The notes under the pieces were generated by a model. It ran no database searches. It was given only the letters and a program-made list of their open reading frames with translations, and was not told the origin of the DNA. DNA of 64,000 nt from Gibbula magus (taxonomy: Eukaryota; Mollusca; Gastropoda; Trochida; Trochidae). The number at the start of each line of letters is the position of its first letter. Position 1 is the stretch's first letter. Of the stretch, positions 14,901-29,200 are shown one piece after another. Position numbers and translations under genes: made by a program. The stretch spans positions 28,013,457-28,077,456 of the forward strand of contig OW388290.1 in assembly GCA_936450465.1 (NCBI GenBank). The letters are read 5' to 3'.

Positions 14901-17900
14901 GTCAAGAGATCTAGCAGTTCATAGATTGTCTCAGCAGTGCCCTAGTCTTCAACATCGGGCCACATAGAACATCGGAAGCCTCGTTTGCGCAGTCTCAAAG
15001 TGCTGCTTGTTCTGATAAGAAGTTCATTAATTTTTAAAAACTATCCGAGATCTCCTTTAGCCGTAATACAGCGATGAAGGGCCGTCAAGAAGTAGAAATA
15101 CACTTATGCTATATACAGCCAGGACCTGTCCATACCACCTGTCCCGGGTTGTTTTCCACCTTTCTTCCCCAACAGCGAACACGCTGTAGATCGTAACCTT
15201 CATGAACACTGTGAGTACGGTGAATTGTAGTGATCACGAAGCTAGCTTGCAAATTAATCACGTAATTTCTGAATATCTGATACACTGCTGGCGGTTATAG
15301 CGGCGATAATCGACTGGATGAGCGCAATGCTCGCCCTCCACTACCGATGTGGCTCGTCCCGAGCTTATCCGTGCAGCGCGCCACACGTGCAGGGGAAGAA
15401 AGCAAGCGAGCCTTACACAAGTGCTTGAGGCAGGCGCTGCCTCTGTACTGTAAAGTCTACTGTAAACTACTTCAGCGCATGTTGAAAAAACATTACAACG
15501 TTGGGAAAACATAAGACACTGCAAGGGCGCAGGTCTGTAATGGCACTGTTGGACATATGGTTGGTCTGTAATGTACTGTTTCACAATGCAACGATCAACG
15601 CCATGGATCGCGATACACTTTAAACACCTGAAGTCATCAAGAATGCATGTAGAATGCACTGGTGAGAATTGCGTATTGAAAGGTCAAGTAACGCCATCAC
15701 ATTCTCGGCTGCTTCCACTCCGCTTTGTTCCACTGTCTTCCAGTCTGCCTATGTCGGAGACAGTCTCCTGTGGGGCACTTGTCAATTCGGTGCTTCTCAG
15801 TTAATGTATTGTTCTCCGTCAGTATCCCCACATCGCATTTATTTACGTTTATATATTTCATTTGCGATCGTAAAATGCAAAATGTTCAAGATGATATAAG
15901 GTCGATATTAACTTTTACCGTACACATGATGTTGTGTCATGTTTTGAATTATTTTACTTTAGAATACAAAACTATGCATATTTAAAGTGAATAATTTGGA
16001 AATGAATTATGTTGATTGAAAATTTGGTTTCACTTTTCAAACCATGGAAATTGTTCAATTGCACCATCGAGTTCGTGATTTATCTAAGCACATATCATAT
16101 ATGTGTTACTTGACGGATATTACATTAAGGCAGTTATTCACAATATATGTTTTATTTATATGTTTGTATATCTTAAATTTCATTAAAATAATTAACAACC
16201 TTGGTAAATATTATGCAGGAAATTACATTAATCAGTGTTTATTTATTGCCGGTTTGAATTGAATCAGCGAGCTCGAGACTATCTCATATTGGAATTCAAC
16301 TAGTTGGTCAGTATGTGTAATACGACTTTAACCGCCAGAACATCTACAACATAGCGTTCAATAAATATCTATTAAATACCAGCTGAATGTAGATAGTTAA
16401 TAAAGGAACGATTATTAAGTAGATGCCGAGTACTGTCTATGAGATGAGGGTGAGAGAGGACAATACGTCAGCATCTACTATATAATCTATCGGCTATAGG
16501 CACTCGAACACACATGCAGTACCGTTCTACCAAGGTGTGAAGTCGCTTGACTCATCTCATAATGGACTATGTCGACTTAATTCGTTCTCCCTTGAGAATA
16601 AACACCATGCATTAAACGTATGCATGGGAACATGTTGCGTGTCAACACATTGTGTCCAAGTTGCCTTAATTGTTCAAAAAAGTAGTGCTCGTGTCATGTG
16701 CAGGCATCATGTGAATGATTACCTTCTGCTGAAAATAATTATCTTTTGAAGTATTTTCTAATTTAAAGTGAACATGATGTAGATTATTTTCAAACATTTT
16801 TTATATTCAAATTCGCCTTAATATGCATTGTTGCGTCATCGTGATAACGTTGTAGCCGATATAAATGATGGCATGTGTTATGGCGATAAATCTGCTAATT
16901 AAAGGATAATAAGAATGAAACTTTTTAAAAAAATTATAAGGCCTATTATCATGTATGATATATAATGCAATTATTTCCACGTCGGTTTACCCTGTATCTC
17001 CTCAATATATCTGTCATGCTTTCTTATTTCTATTTCCTGATATATGTTGCATTATATATCCACTGTAATTTACTGTAATTCATCTAGTTCAACCACATAA
17101 AATCAACACGTTCATTTCCATCTTAAATTATCTTTCTACATTTCCATTGTGAAGACGTGTGCACTTTTTCAGAATCCAGTTAAATGCACAGACACCCCAG
17201 TTACTATAACAAGGTTTTGGTGCTTTGGTTGAATCGTTTACAATCAAAGAATAATCTATTACACACCACGGTCCTCTTATGACTTTGTGCAGGCTAGTAA
17301 TGTTGATATCAAGGCGGAAGGGGCTGTGAAATAGTCTCCTATAACTCACGGAGCATGAGAGATTTATCAGGAGTGCCGAGTTATTACTTAACGCATCTTT
17401 TCTCCATGCTAAACTGACATTTCATTAGGAGAGCCTTGCTAAGTCAAGCTTTATGCTTCCTTCTATAGATATGTGTCCATATAAACTCCAACTAGGGAGA
17501 TAGTCTGACCAAGTAGCGGAATAAGCCATAGTTGAGAATCTGTGGTGCCCAGGACAGTCTGTATGGTAAACATTTACGGTTTACACATGCCAAGTTCTTA
17601 AATACTTATATGTTATACAGAATCAAGAACATGTTGCTATGTTTCTTAAAGGTTGTATGGTATGAATTATATATGTTCCATAACTTAAAATACTACAATT
17701 GCAAATACACACTAGGTAACCTATTTATAATATTAATATAATATCATTGCAAACTGATCGTGAATGAGAGGATTGTATATACAGGTAGATGTTACTGTAC
17801 ACCCATATACACCATTATAAAGCAATGCTATCGTTCGAGGACGCTTACAGTAACGCAACAAATCATCTAACCATGCCACAAGTGTTCAGAGGCAGTCCCT

Positions 17901-20900
17901 CTCTGGCAGATGCAGTTGTCGTTCTTGAATATACCTATTTTCAGATATCATTGTTTAATATCACCCTGACGAGATACTGTAGCTTTATATTCGCTGTGAT
18001 TTACAACAAGTAGGCAGACTTTATCATTGTCGCCGACATTAAAGTTTGCAGTATCGACCCTTCTCGTTATATACTTGATGATCATATTGAAATGACGTAA
18101 CGTCAGTTTGACTAGCAACGCGAGTTTGAAGTCGGGTACAGTTAAATGTTTAATCTAGCGTTCTTGACACGCACGGTCTATAGCATAAGGACACCTCCTC
18201 GATTGATGACTGATACGCACGCATAATTTCACATTATAAAGGCGCTTGATTAAACTGAGATGAGCGAAAGGTATCATCACTTGATTAGCTGGTCATTACG
18301 TATTTCATTATCTTAAAGCTCAATATCCTCACGCGATAATTAATTTCACCTTTTCAAATTGTTATCTTACTTACGCTCCAAAGATCGCAATCTTCATTAG
18401 AAGCCGATGCAAAATTAAAAACTTTGATAGCGCACCTTGATTCGTCAGCACCGAGTCATGAAATCAGAATGCTAAGACATGCCACTCGAAAGTGTAAGCC
18501 TAACGTATACTAACTATTAACTAATGTTATGTCAATATAGCATACCATTGATACACATTTTGCTTTGTTATTGAGTATATAATTTAATTTGTTATTAATC
18601 TATATACACGAACACTAAAATAAATACAACAATAATAGAGATTAAATGCCATATTATTTTGAATCGTATGTAACTACCTGGTATGTTGATTAAGGAAAAA
18701 TGTCAGAACCAACTTTAATCCCTCCGATAGTTTCTTCGTTTTCTCAAATCGATCTTAACAAGTTAAATCTGAATCTAGCTGTAATAGAACTGTTAGTGGT
18801 GTGCATGTTTTGAATGAAGAAACTGAAATGATCATCTCGTGAAATCTTCGTGCACTGTTTACATTTCAATGCATCAAATCAACAAATCATTAACAAAATT
18901 AAATTTGATTCAAACGAAGTAAAGTTGGTTTGATATCTGAAGCTATGAACACGAAGGGATGAAGAGTTGGAAGAGATATAATTGAGTCGAGTAAATAATT
19001 CTCTCAGGTCTGTTTGAGTTGTCTCTCCTGGCTACTAAATGGTTCATGCAGCACTGTCACTCGATCTCTGAGCTTCTGCAGGCCTTTCCCTCTTTTATCG
19101 TGATATAGTTTTTTACGCGAAGCAATTACATTTACTGAATTACTCTCCAAATATAAAATTGTTTCCACCAATGCTACAGCAATCGGTTAACACACCAGTT
19201 AGCGGAACATCGGGAACAGCAAACACATAATAAATATACATGAAAGGTATTAATATAACGACATGTGAATGATTACATTGGTTTCTGAACGAAGAGGTAT
19301 CTTTGACGTTGACTCTAAATAAATAACACATTTATTTGGTGGAGTATTCATTAGTTCACATGAATGATAAACAAATATATTCTTCAGATGAAAACTTCAA
19401 CATTCGTTCTAAATAATTATTTGCGAAGATTGTTGGTTACTCAGTCATATTAACGCAACTACGTTTGAACTCGGTGAAAAGGGAACATTTTCACGCCGAA
19501 GAGTACAAATTAGTGTGTATTGTGAAATATCTGATTTATTTGGTAAAAGCATGCCATTTCGACTTCAGTGCCCCTTCACGCAAGATGTTGAACATCATTA
19601 CAAACAATCTCAGTGTCCTTAATATATACAAGATATTCAACATCATGTATTGTGAATGTTCATTTCAACTACACCCTTGGGCCATGGCTTAATTCAGCAA
19701 AAAGGTAACCATTTCTTATTGTTTTGCTGTGTTGGTTACTGTTTACAAGACAGAATACGACAGATTGTTCATCACGTTGCTTCCCAACTCCTAGACTATT
19801 TCATCTTATCAGCTGCCTCGATATCTATTATTAATGGAATTCCAAACTTCATTTCAGCTACTGTAAGATGTAAGAAGACATCTCACTGTATTGCACTACA
19901 GGGAAACACATAGTAATTACATCTGAGTGATGTCAGAGCTTCCTCTCCTCTCGCCAGAATCCCCTGTCCGAGATACACCACACGTTTCCTGCTAACATAT
20001 TGTTGTGGAGAGCCTCCCTCTATCATTATCAACACGCTTTACTCTTTGACTCCTCTGTGTTAAAGAGATTAAACCGTTAGGCAGTGTTGCACAAACAAAA
20101 TAAACATCCATGAGTCCGACTCATCTGTTCGTAACCTAACCCCGAATTCCTTCTAAACATTAACAGGTGAAGTACATATTCTCTCCCAATCGGGAACATG
20201 TTATATTCTGTAATTCACAGGAACATCTATTCAAATAGCTTGTGCATGTCTACGATGACTGTTTATATATTGTATCTGGTTGAGATTTGACCTTTCACTT
20301 CAGAAGTTATGAAATCCATGGTAAAACAATGTAAAGAGTTGGATATGTGGGAAGGCCGATGGAATTGTGACTCCCTGGTTACCACCCTACAGGGATATGC
20401 CGCCATGTGGCTGCTGCTAGACAGGTATGCGAGGCAGTTGTGATCATGTAACCACTCACCTGTCCTTCTTGTCTGTTCCTGGTTCCAGTTCCCTTGCTCT
20501 GCTATGATATGCTTTAACTCTAAAATGTCGACAACGGCCATGTGCATACCTGCTCTCCCCGTCTGACTCAGTCAGAAGTAAACATCGTGTTTAATTGTTC
20601 AATACAATCCGTTTGTGATTTGACACTCCTTTTCTTACTGCCTTTTCAATGCCGGATCTACAAGCTGTTCCTCCTTTGATCAGCCTTGTCTATTTGTGTC
20701 ACTTTGGAATCCAACCAAACGCTTCTAATAGTGTCCATTATAGTTAACGGGGTGTGCAGGCAAGAGTACGGTTGACTTCAGTTCATACTATATAAATAGT
20801 AGTCGAATTAATACAAAGTGTACGTGGGTATATATACGTGTTTTATTTAGCATGGACAGTAAGAATGCGAGCAACAACACAACGTTAAGTGAACGGCGCC

Positions 20901-23900
20901 AGACCTTGGTCTGCGTCTGGATTTGTTAGTAATAATGTACAATTATGAAAACCAACAACATGAATTGGATATTGGCGGATCGATATCCATTTTGTGAGGA
21001 GTCAAGCCCTGGAGAAGTACTTTGTCATGTTCCATTGTTTAAAGCTCGGGGTAGTTTTGTATTAGCGTGTTCATTGCTAACATTAAACGCTTTTTGGGAC
21101 CGGCAATTAAAGCAGGTTGATGATTACGACATGTCATTATTGAGCCGTTAATCTCAAAACCTTGTAAGAGTCTTGCTCAAATCATTACAATTATTCCTGC
21201 AAGTCTCTGGACATTTTTATCTCGATGTATGTGGAACGTATTTGTGTTGACACATTTGTATATTCAACATAACGGCATTGCCTAACATGCGTCCTCCAAG
21301 TGATTATAATTTCTATTATAGTACTAATTATTTGAAAAAAAATATACTGGGATAGGATAGTGACAGTTACCTGTTGCAGCTTGGAACAAAATTGTATTGT
21401 ATTATCAAATATAGAACATTTAATAAGCTACAATTAAGAATGTTTATTGAAAATAAGATTGATACAACTACGGTGTCCATTATACCTGCGCTATAACATG
21501 AGCCTTGTTTAACCCAATTTTTAGAATAATTCATTGTATGAATAAATTTTCTATCTATTTTATAAGAAAAATATTGACATCACCGCCATGAACTATTGAC
21601 CAAAGGGAGGTAATTTCGTTATCCACATACAATGTACGTAATAGGATGTTTTTTTCTAAGGGGTAAATCATGATAGATATATAGCAAAAACACTGATACA
21701 CTTGAGTGTATAGTAAAAAAATTAACAATAGTATTGATTTCCTTGTTTTAATTGTTGTGTGGAAGTTACAACAAAAACTTAATTTCCCTACGAAAAACCA
21801 TGTCAAGCAGCAAAACTCACTGTTATTTCGATCCGACAATGTCGGCGTCGGCGCGCTGCCTACAGAACGTGATACATACTTCTGGGGAAAAACAACAACA
21901 GTGTCTTTGCTGCTTCGCAACGCATTAGTGGGGTATACCTTTTGCCGTTTTATGTTATAAAAACAAGTCTGCTATAGAGTCCTCTTTATTCAACATATAT
22001 TTCTAATACAACTATATACTGTAACATTTTGCATTCTTCATTTACACTCGCTTTGATTTTGGTAGCCTAATTGCGCATTGTCTTGGCTCTTTCACGGTTG
22101 TCTAATTTAGGAAAAGGACGCGACGTGTCACGGACAACCTTCAGGGAAATACTCTGACCTTTATTTCCCTTTGTTCTTCTCGCTAATTCAAACCTTTCTG
22201 AACCTTTTCCAAGTATATCGATTTTATGTAATGTTTATAAGTGGGGCTCATAACGTTGTATCGAAAAATGGCTTTATTGTTGAAACAATAGACATTTCCG
22301 ATTTCATACAGTTTCAACTTTCTTGCAATCCTATTTTGCGATTAAGACAAAATATCATATTTTAAATTTGACAAAGATTAGGTTTTGCTTAATGCATAAA
22401 TGTTTATTCCTAATCGACCTATCAACCAGAGCATATATAATTGAAATCATTTGGAATGATTAGATGTAAATTCATTTAAATATATTGTGTGAGGTAGTGC
22501 TTGCCAATATATTGATTAAAACAAAAAATCAAGATTGGCAGAGTGAAATCGTTGAACACGTAGCAACCAATTCATGGTTTTCAGTCACTAACCATGGCTT
22601 ATTTTGAGTTTCAAAATATGAGCTCATGTTTTATTCAAAGCATTCATTATTGCTTTTTGGGCAATTACTTATACTTTCAAGCATTGTGACATTTCAGTGA
22701 AAGTCGATACCTTGTTGTTGTAAATTGATGAGCAGAAACAACCTGGTAATACACCTGTGAAACCCCATTGAAGGGCCTCGATCAAGCTGAGTTTGTTTAG
22801 GTACATGTGCTGGTTATTTGGCTAGCTTGACGTACCATCCTACAAATGCAACTGGGTGTTTACCATCGAGGAACTAAACATTCGTTTGTTGATCCTACAA
22901 ATGAGTTTGTTTTTCTGATATAATTGTTCACACCTGATGCAGAAAAAACACTTTAAAATATAATTCAATGTACCTTATAGAGCCAGTGGCTTTATGGAGG
23001 GAAGCAGTGATCTTCATGAATGGTTGACATTTATATTTCTGGTCATGTTCAGTGTACATTTATATAGGGATTATTACCTGAGTATGTGAAGGAAGCATGT
23101 GGGTTGTTTTGTTTTATACGAGTTTGAGCGAGAGCGACACATACGTATCCTAATTTCGAGTGTAATAATGTCCTTATTGCCAATTCCATTCCACATAAAA
23201 GACCCAGAAAAGAAACTGCTTCTTGCTGCTTTGACTGCTGCAGTGACGCCACACAGAATTGTATTGCGACGACATAAGACAACTCGTGTTGAACCAATGA
23301 GTGCCAGGCAAAAATGATATGCGCACATGTGAACATTTGAACAATGTGACACCGTTTATATTTCACCATATGGGTAAAACAGTGCTTTATGACATTCATT
23401 TGCAGACTAATTGATGCCCGAATTACCTTGCTAATTCTAGCAGAGGGATGTGAGCATACTGCTGTTGGCAGTATATATCCTAATGATAAAGAGATTAAAT
23501 GAACAACATATGTGATAAGTAAAAAAGAAGATGGGAGGGGTATTATAGTGATAGGCTATTGCCAGCTGTTGGAGCGTTTGGGAAGTGTTCAGTATGACAG
23601 AGTGGAGAACACATGCCAGCACACGTCTAGTGCGGCCCAGCTGATTAAGCGTAAGTGTTTACTGGAACGGGTAATTACCAGATCTGTTTAAAATCTGCCT
23701 CTCCCAAGATAAGCAGATCAGAATCCGTCCAACAGTGTGCCATAATTGGAGCTCTTCTATTTATGATAAAACGTTTAAGCCATTCGCTAATTCCGGTCTA
23801 TTCTTTACGTTTTCTATTGCTCTCTATTGGACTGAAAGGGGAGACTACTCCTCGAGATCGTTCAAATCTTTGGGATCAGAGGGTCGTAAAGCCTGGAGTC

Positions 23901-24690
23901 GCCCGGTACATCTGAATCTACTCACACTGCAGTGGGAATACAGAATAGGTGAATGCTCAGGCATAAGAGTTCCACGTAAAGATGCATTACGCCGTTAATG
24001 TGATTACGTAAACTGCTTCTATCTTATACCAAAGATGCTTTTCCTTTGTTTCAGTGAAAACATGATATCGATCTTCCATATTCTAAATATAATAACGAAA
24101 TAATTTAGAATGGGAAATCGAAGACGTTAAAAGGCACATTTGTTTGTAACATTAATATTTTAACCATGTGTTAGGTTGTGAAATGTTAAACCAAAAACAT
24201 GTCTATATTTTCATGCGCCTAATGTGTTTGCATGTACATGTTTAAAGCATTTAGAGCCTCTCGGTAAAGCAATGCGGCCAAATAGATGATTGGAAAGCAG
24301 TTAACCAGACGCACCAGTAGATCCACAGAGAGGGAGAGTGAGAGCTCACAGCATTGGCCCGTCCATAAATTGTAATGATAAGTATATATGTTATGCATTC
24401 AGGCGTGTGAAAGAGCAGAGGAATATTTATGTAGCTTGCCATGCCTATTTATAACTTCCCAACAATTCGCAACATGCATAATGGGCACTTAAGTACTTTT
24501 AAAAGCCAATTAACAGTGAAGTTGAAATGAAGATGACATTTCTCCGCTTGAAAGATTCATAGAATTAAACCGTGGTGAAGAGCTATGTCAGATCACCGTG
24601 TTTGTGTACTTCATCACATGATTGTAAATACACATGTATAAATGTATAATATGTTGCTACATGTATGTGTTAACAGTGGCACGAACATTT
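5905..24690. other. long gene-poor stretch, no supported gene
   Basis: No open frame here exceeds about 133 codons, and none matches a family I know. The stretch from about 14.0 to 15.8 kb is richer in GC and CpG. It holds the longest frames (133 codons on minus near 15.26-15.66 kb, 118 on plus near 14.49-14.85 kb), but their composition is unremarkable and they overlap other frames. Small features inside are a 17-bp repeat at 11184-11250 and a 14-bp palindrome ACACTGGCCAGTGT near 9783. Distal exons or regulatory DNA could be present but cannot be seen. Confidence 0.45.
11184..11250. repeat. short tandem repeat, about 17 bp, four imperfect copies
   Basis: The core TTTTCATAAACAGTG recurs four times with small changes: TTTTCATAAATGGTG, TTTTCATAATCAGGG and TTTTCATAAACTGAA. 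It is a local slippage product with no visible function. Confidence 0.75.
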
Positions 24691-24703
24691 GATGGATGGA
24701 CAA

Positions 24704-24725
24704 CCCCCCCCCCCCCCCCCCCCCC
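24704..24725. repeat. homopolymer run of 22 C followed by C-rich DNA
   Basis: An uninterrupted run of 22 C is followed by TTCCCCTCACCCCCCCTCCC. The exact length may be unreliable in the assembly. A small proline-rich open frame across it is an artefact of the run. Confidence 0.95.
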
Positions 24726-25699
24726 TTCCCCTCACCCCCCCTCCCATTTTATAAATTCCCTAATTCGCCTATGATAAAAAAAATGTGTTCCTCTGCAATA
24801 TTCCGTTTCTGTCCACTTATTATTCGACAGATTATCACCGCCTTTAACTGTCATTTAGTTGAATGTTTATGCTACCTTAAGATTTGGACATATAGCTAAA
24901 TGAAGGTGAATATTTCAGCATTGGATTGACATTGACCACTAGAACAAACGAATAGAACGTTTATACCTCATTAAACAAGTAAGACAGTTTGTCTTCCAGA
25001 GCCTTGGGCACAACAATTAAAGAACCCTTCTTATGTCTTGACAATTATGGCAAGTATTAATTGCCCCTGCTCAAGGCCTGGAAACGATGATTCTTCATGG
25101 CTCCTTTCAATTTGTAGTTCATATTAGATCCTAAAAAGTAAAATTCAAACAATATTTTCTTTTCAATGACGGTATATTAGTTTGAAATGAGTGAGAGTCC
25201 AATTGTGATCAATAGAAATGTTTGCCATGTCAGCACTTTTATCTATGTACGCTATATCTACTCATGGACATTAAGACAATCATCTCCAGACAGATAAATG
25301 TTTTATTACACATATAATATGCAACATCTATACATTTATGTTAAGTGTTAGTTTAAGTTCTCTGTCAGCACATAATGTCGTTGAAAAGAGGTTATTTCAA
25401 AACTCGTGTCCTGTAACTGGCATCGGGAAGCTCGTGGATCGAGAAGGCATAGTGATATAAATGTAAGTTTTAGCTGTATCAATGCTTCCATAACGGTAAT
25501 AAATGTGGCGTCAACTAGTGTCTCCAAAAGAGAGATAATTCTCAGCGATATGTTTCCTCAGCTCCGCGTCAATTCTAATGTTCTAATGTCAGACCGAAGA
25601 GTGACCCAAAGCGTGTCGAAATTTTTTGACATGAGCCTGAAGTTTTTTCTTATGCGTTCATGTCTTGAATTTGAATCGGTCGGGGTATCCAGTTAACAC
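24726..25699. other. non-coding stretch, nothing recognised
   Basis: A 96-codon plus-strand frame at 25406-25696 is the only longer one. It has no recognisable domain, signal peptide or flanking splice pattern that I can support. Confidence 0.4.
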
Positions 25700-25712
25700 T
25701 CACTTCCAACAG

Positions 25713-26200
25713 AAAATTATCGATTTACTTGGCTTGAGAGCGGGCGTTGTCGTCCTGTAGCAGCGAGTTGTCGGTTTACGTAGCGTGAGAACGGGCGTTG
25801 TCGTCCTGTAGCAGAGAGTTGTCGATTTACGTAGCGTGAGAGCGGGCGTTGTCGTCCTGTAGCAGAGAGTTGTCGGTTTACGTAGCGTGAGAGCGGGCGT
25901 TGTCGTCCTGTAGCAGAGAGTTGTCGGTTTACGTAGCGTGAGACCGGGCGTTGTCGTCCTGTAGCAGAGAGTTGTCGGTTTACGTAGCGTGAGAGCGGGC
26001 GTTGTCGTCCTGTAGCAGAGAGTTGTCGATTTACGTAGCGTGAGAGCGGGCGTTGTCGTCCTGTAGCAGAGAGTTGTCGGTTTACGTAGCGTGAGAGCGG
26101 GCGTTGTCGTCCTGTAGCAGAGAGTTGTCGATTTACGTAGCGTGAACGAGGGCGTTGATTGAAGTGGCGTTAGAGCGGGCTTTGTTGTCCTGTAGAAAAA
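25713..26200. repeat. 51-bp minisatellite, eight exact-length units plus degenerate ends
   Basis: The motif GTCGTCCTGTAGCAG starts at 25749, 25800, 25851, 25902, 25953, 26004, 26055 and 26106, always 51 bp apart. The rest of the unit is AGAGTTGTCGGTTTACGTAG then CGTGAGAGCGGGCGTT. The main variation is GTCGGTTTA against GTCGATTTA. Degenerate copies flank both ends. The array is CpG-rich in an AT-rich setting. On the minus strand one frame is open from about 26236 down to a TGA at 25702-25700, because 51 is a multiple of three and the unit has no stop in that frame. No ATG lies in this frame. Confidence 0.95.
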
Positions 26201-26239
26201 GGGTTCCCCGTGAGTGAAACATCTACAAAGGATTCAAAA

Positions 26240-29200
26240 TAATGCTGCCGAGTACATAGCCTACAAGGATAACCCACGTCACTACATTACTGATCAGGTG
26301 ACACTGGTTTAACATTTGACAGCGCCATTGCACCATTGTATTCAGCATTTTTGCATCAACAGTGCAGTAACATACTCTTTATTGTAGAGCTTCGTGAAAA
26401 CATTCCTTTTCAAAGATGCGTACAACTCAAGCGCAAGGGAAGAACATAAGTTAGTTGGGGGGAAAGGCGTCACATAAATAAAACTGGTGGACATGTTTGG
26501 TAAGACCATTCATTGAGGTCGCCCACTCTTCCAATCAATAATTAGATCTCAAGTCAAAGACTTTTGATGTCTCAATTTGGAATCGAACCCTGTGAAATTA
26601 CGGAAACATGAAGTCCACACATTATACCTATTCTTCCAATGAAGATTTACACTTTGAGACATTTGTTCGATATTTTATTTCACATAAAGTCTTCAGAAAT
26701 ATAACGGAGATCGTGTAACGCGAACTTGTTTCAAAGATGCTGACTTATCAGATGAACAAAAGTTTGTTGTGAAGTTTGTAGGTGTCTGATTGGTCTGTAG
26801 TGGAAGTGACTCCTGTCGTGCACAAGTTAGCTGCAGCCTCGTGTGTGGAGTTGAGGCGAGACGCACCCAGGACGGTTTGCATTGTTAATGTGCATCTCGT
26901 GACTGACACCAGACCCCATGCTTAAAGAAGGGGAACAATTGCCAAGTCATGTGACAAAATGCCCAAGGGGGGTAACTCTAAATCTTCTCGGCGTTTGCGT
27001 TGAGTATATTGGGAACGACCCGACGGTCTGTCCGCCATGGTGTTATTGAGTAAACTAAATAATGCAATAGTTAATATGTTTTTCTTTAATTGACATGTCT
27101 ACTTCTCATGCAGTGGGAGGTCAGTGGAAGGTATATACTCGTGTGGGTGCGACTACTTGTCTTAATTATTAACAGTGAGAATATCCTCTATGTTCGTGAC
27201 TACCCGTAAACGTCTCCATGCGAGGTGCTTTAATTGCCTTCGAGTAGGTCGTCGTTGCCCATCGCACCTCGGGAGGGCGACGGAACACACGGGGCATTGC
27301 AGGTCCGGTCCGAATGTCAGCCGGGAGTGGAGGTGATCACGTGATTGTACTTCTGTACTCAATTACCGTATCAAATCCCGTTATGCAAGGCGTTTTTTCG
27401 CCTACGCAAGACTTTGAAACTGCACTTCCATATCCCGTCTTATTTTGTATTATTAGGGTGATGAAACATTTACAAGTATTCCCAAAGATAAGAGAATAGA
27501 GTGTTTTTCTCAGCATGGTCCGTAGAAAGGTTGCACTTCTCACTGTAATATGGATGAGTTGGAGGATGACTGACGTCACATGCACATAATTGATGGGAGT
27601 TGACACTATAGCGAATTGCAGTGGTGTGAGTCGAGACACGAGTTGAGCCGGCACCTCGCCCATCCTCGCTTGTTACACACTCTGCAATTACAAGCCAGAG
27701 TGCCAACCAATAATCGGCTTGCTTACATCAACATAAGAAATATCAAAACTGTAAAGTGGAAATCGCAAATGTTATATTACATGACGATTCAACAAAGATA
27801 TTTTTCATACAAGTAAACGTGTAAATATTTTCAGAAGACTTATCAATTATTGAGGAAAATGATTTGTCACACAACAAATCTTTACTGGGACACTTGTTTT
27901 AACTTTTTAAATGTTTCCATGTGGATACAGAAAACACCACTAAAAGCATGCAAAGCAAAACACGCACACATTAAAAGGAAGCAGGCTGTAATTGTAGTTT
28001 ACTTTCCTTGATATTTGCTTAGTTTTCGTTGAAGTAGAAAAAGACTTATCTTGCTGGATCTTAATGTGCTCTCACATAAAAAGTCTGTTGAACTTATTTT
28101 CTGTGTTGTGTTTAAAGTTTTGTTTTCCAGCAGCTTTACAACTCTGTGCCAGCTTCTCACGTTCAGTCTCAACCATGCAATAATTCTACTCTTAGTCTGC
28201 ACACTTCACGAAGCAACTGATAAGTCGTTTGTGAGATACACAGTTCCAGGTTCACGAAAAGTAATTAATAAAATAGAAATGATTTATTTAATCTACAAAA
28301 CGATGAAGCACAAATGATTTTATACGTAACACGCAGCTGTCCTGTGAGACTAATCCATTTTTGTTTATTTAATTAGGGGCTGGTCATTATTGGTATACGT
28401 TCAATATTTACTGGTTGAAATAAGAGCGGCAGTCACAATGGCGTTGATCCAGCTCAACAAGTAGCTGATAATCACAGGCCTAATCAATCACACTTGATTT
28501 GCTTCATATAATATTTCATCACTGAATATTTGAAAATATCTGTGAAAATAAGTGTGATGTCACCACGTGTTTGATCGAGTACATAAAATAAAATTGATAC
28601 TAGAGTAAGATCTACGTCTGGAATAGAGTGTCTTGTTATTCTGTTAACACCTCAGGCCAAGACTGGTATGTTTGTGCTGTAGATGTAACGAAATGCATGA
28701 CCTATACAAACAAGGTCGCATATCTCTTTTAGCTTCTACTTCTTATAACTTGCCAACATGCAAATCTAAATGCAATAGACCGATGGATACCGAACACGCT
28801 TTCTAAGAGTGCTAATTTATGTAACTTACGCACATTGTTGACTTAATGCATACACTACAAGCCTGTTTTCAGTTCAGTGCGTCTTGTGAATAAAATCTGT
28901 TGACTCTTTGACAAGGGAGTCGGGCTGATTCTGATTGATGGCAAGTCATTAGAGGCGTAATGGTGCTTATAGTGCGCTTTTATTGTGATAGGTATACAAA
29001 CAAGCCCGATTTTATGTGTAATCATTGTTTTATCAATCAGTATAAATTTGCATGTATAACCTTACAATGTTCCATAAGAATATTAACATCTAAAGATCAC
29101 AACCTGCATTGGAACTAAAGGAAGAGCTGTGACTATTGGAATGCTTTCTTTGAGGAGGATTTTAATTATAAGTGAACAACTCGCACTAAATTAGCGCCTT

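Noticed and set aside
15258..15659. Minus-strand 133-codon frame in a GC-richer patch
   Set aside because: Composition looks random and no motif is recognised; higher GC alone lengthens open frames.
24696..24899. Plus-strand frame opening with a polyproline run
   Set aside because: Produced by the 22-C homopolymer; nothing else supports coding.
26575..26640. tRNA-like B box GGTTCGATTCC on minus
   Set aside because: The A box region is too degenerate to call a SINE; it is mentioned only as a possible remnant.
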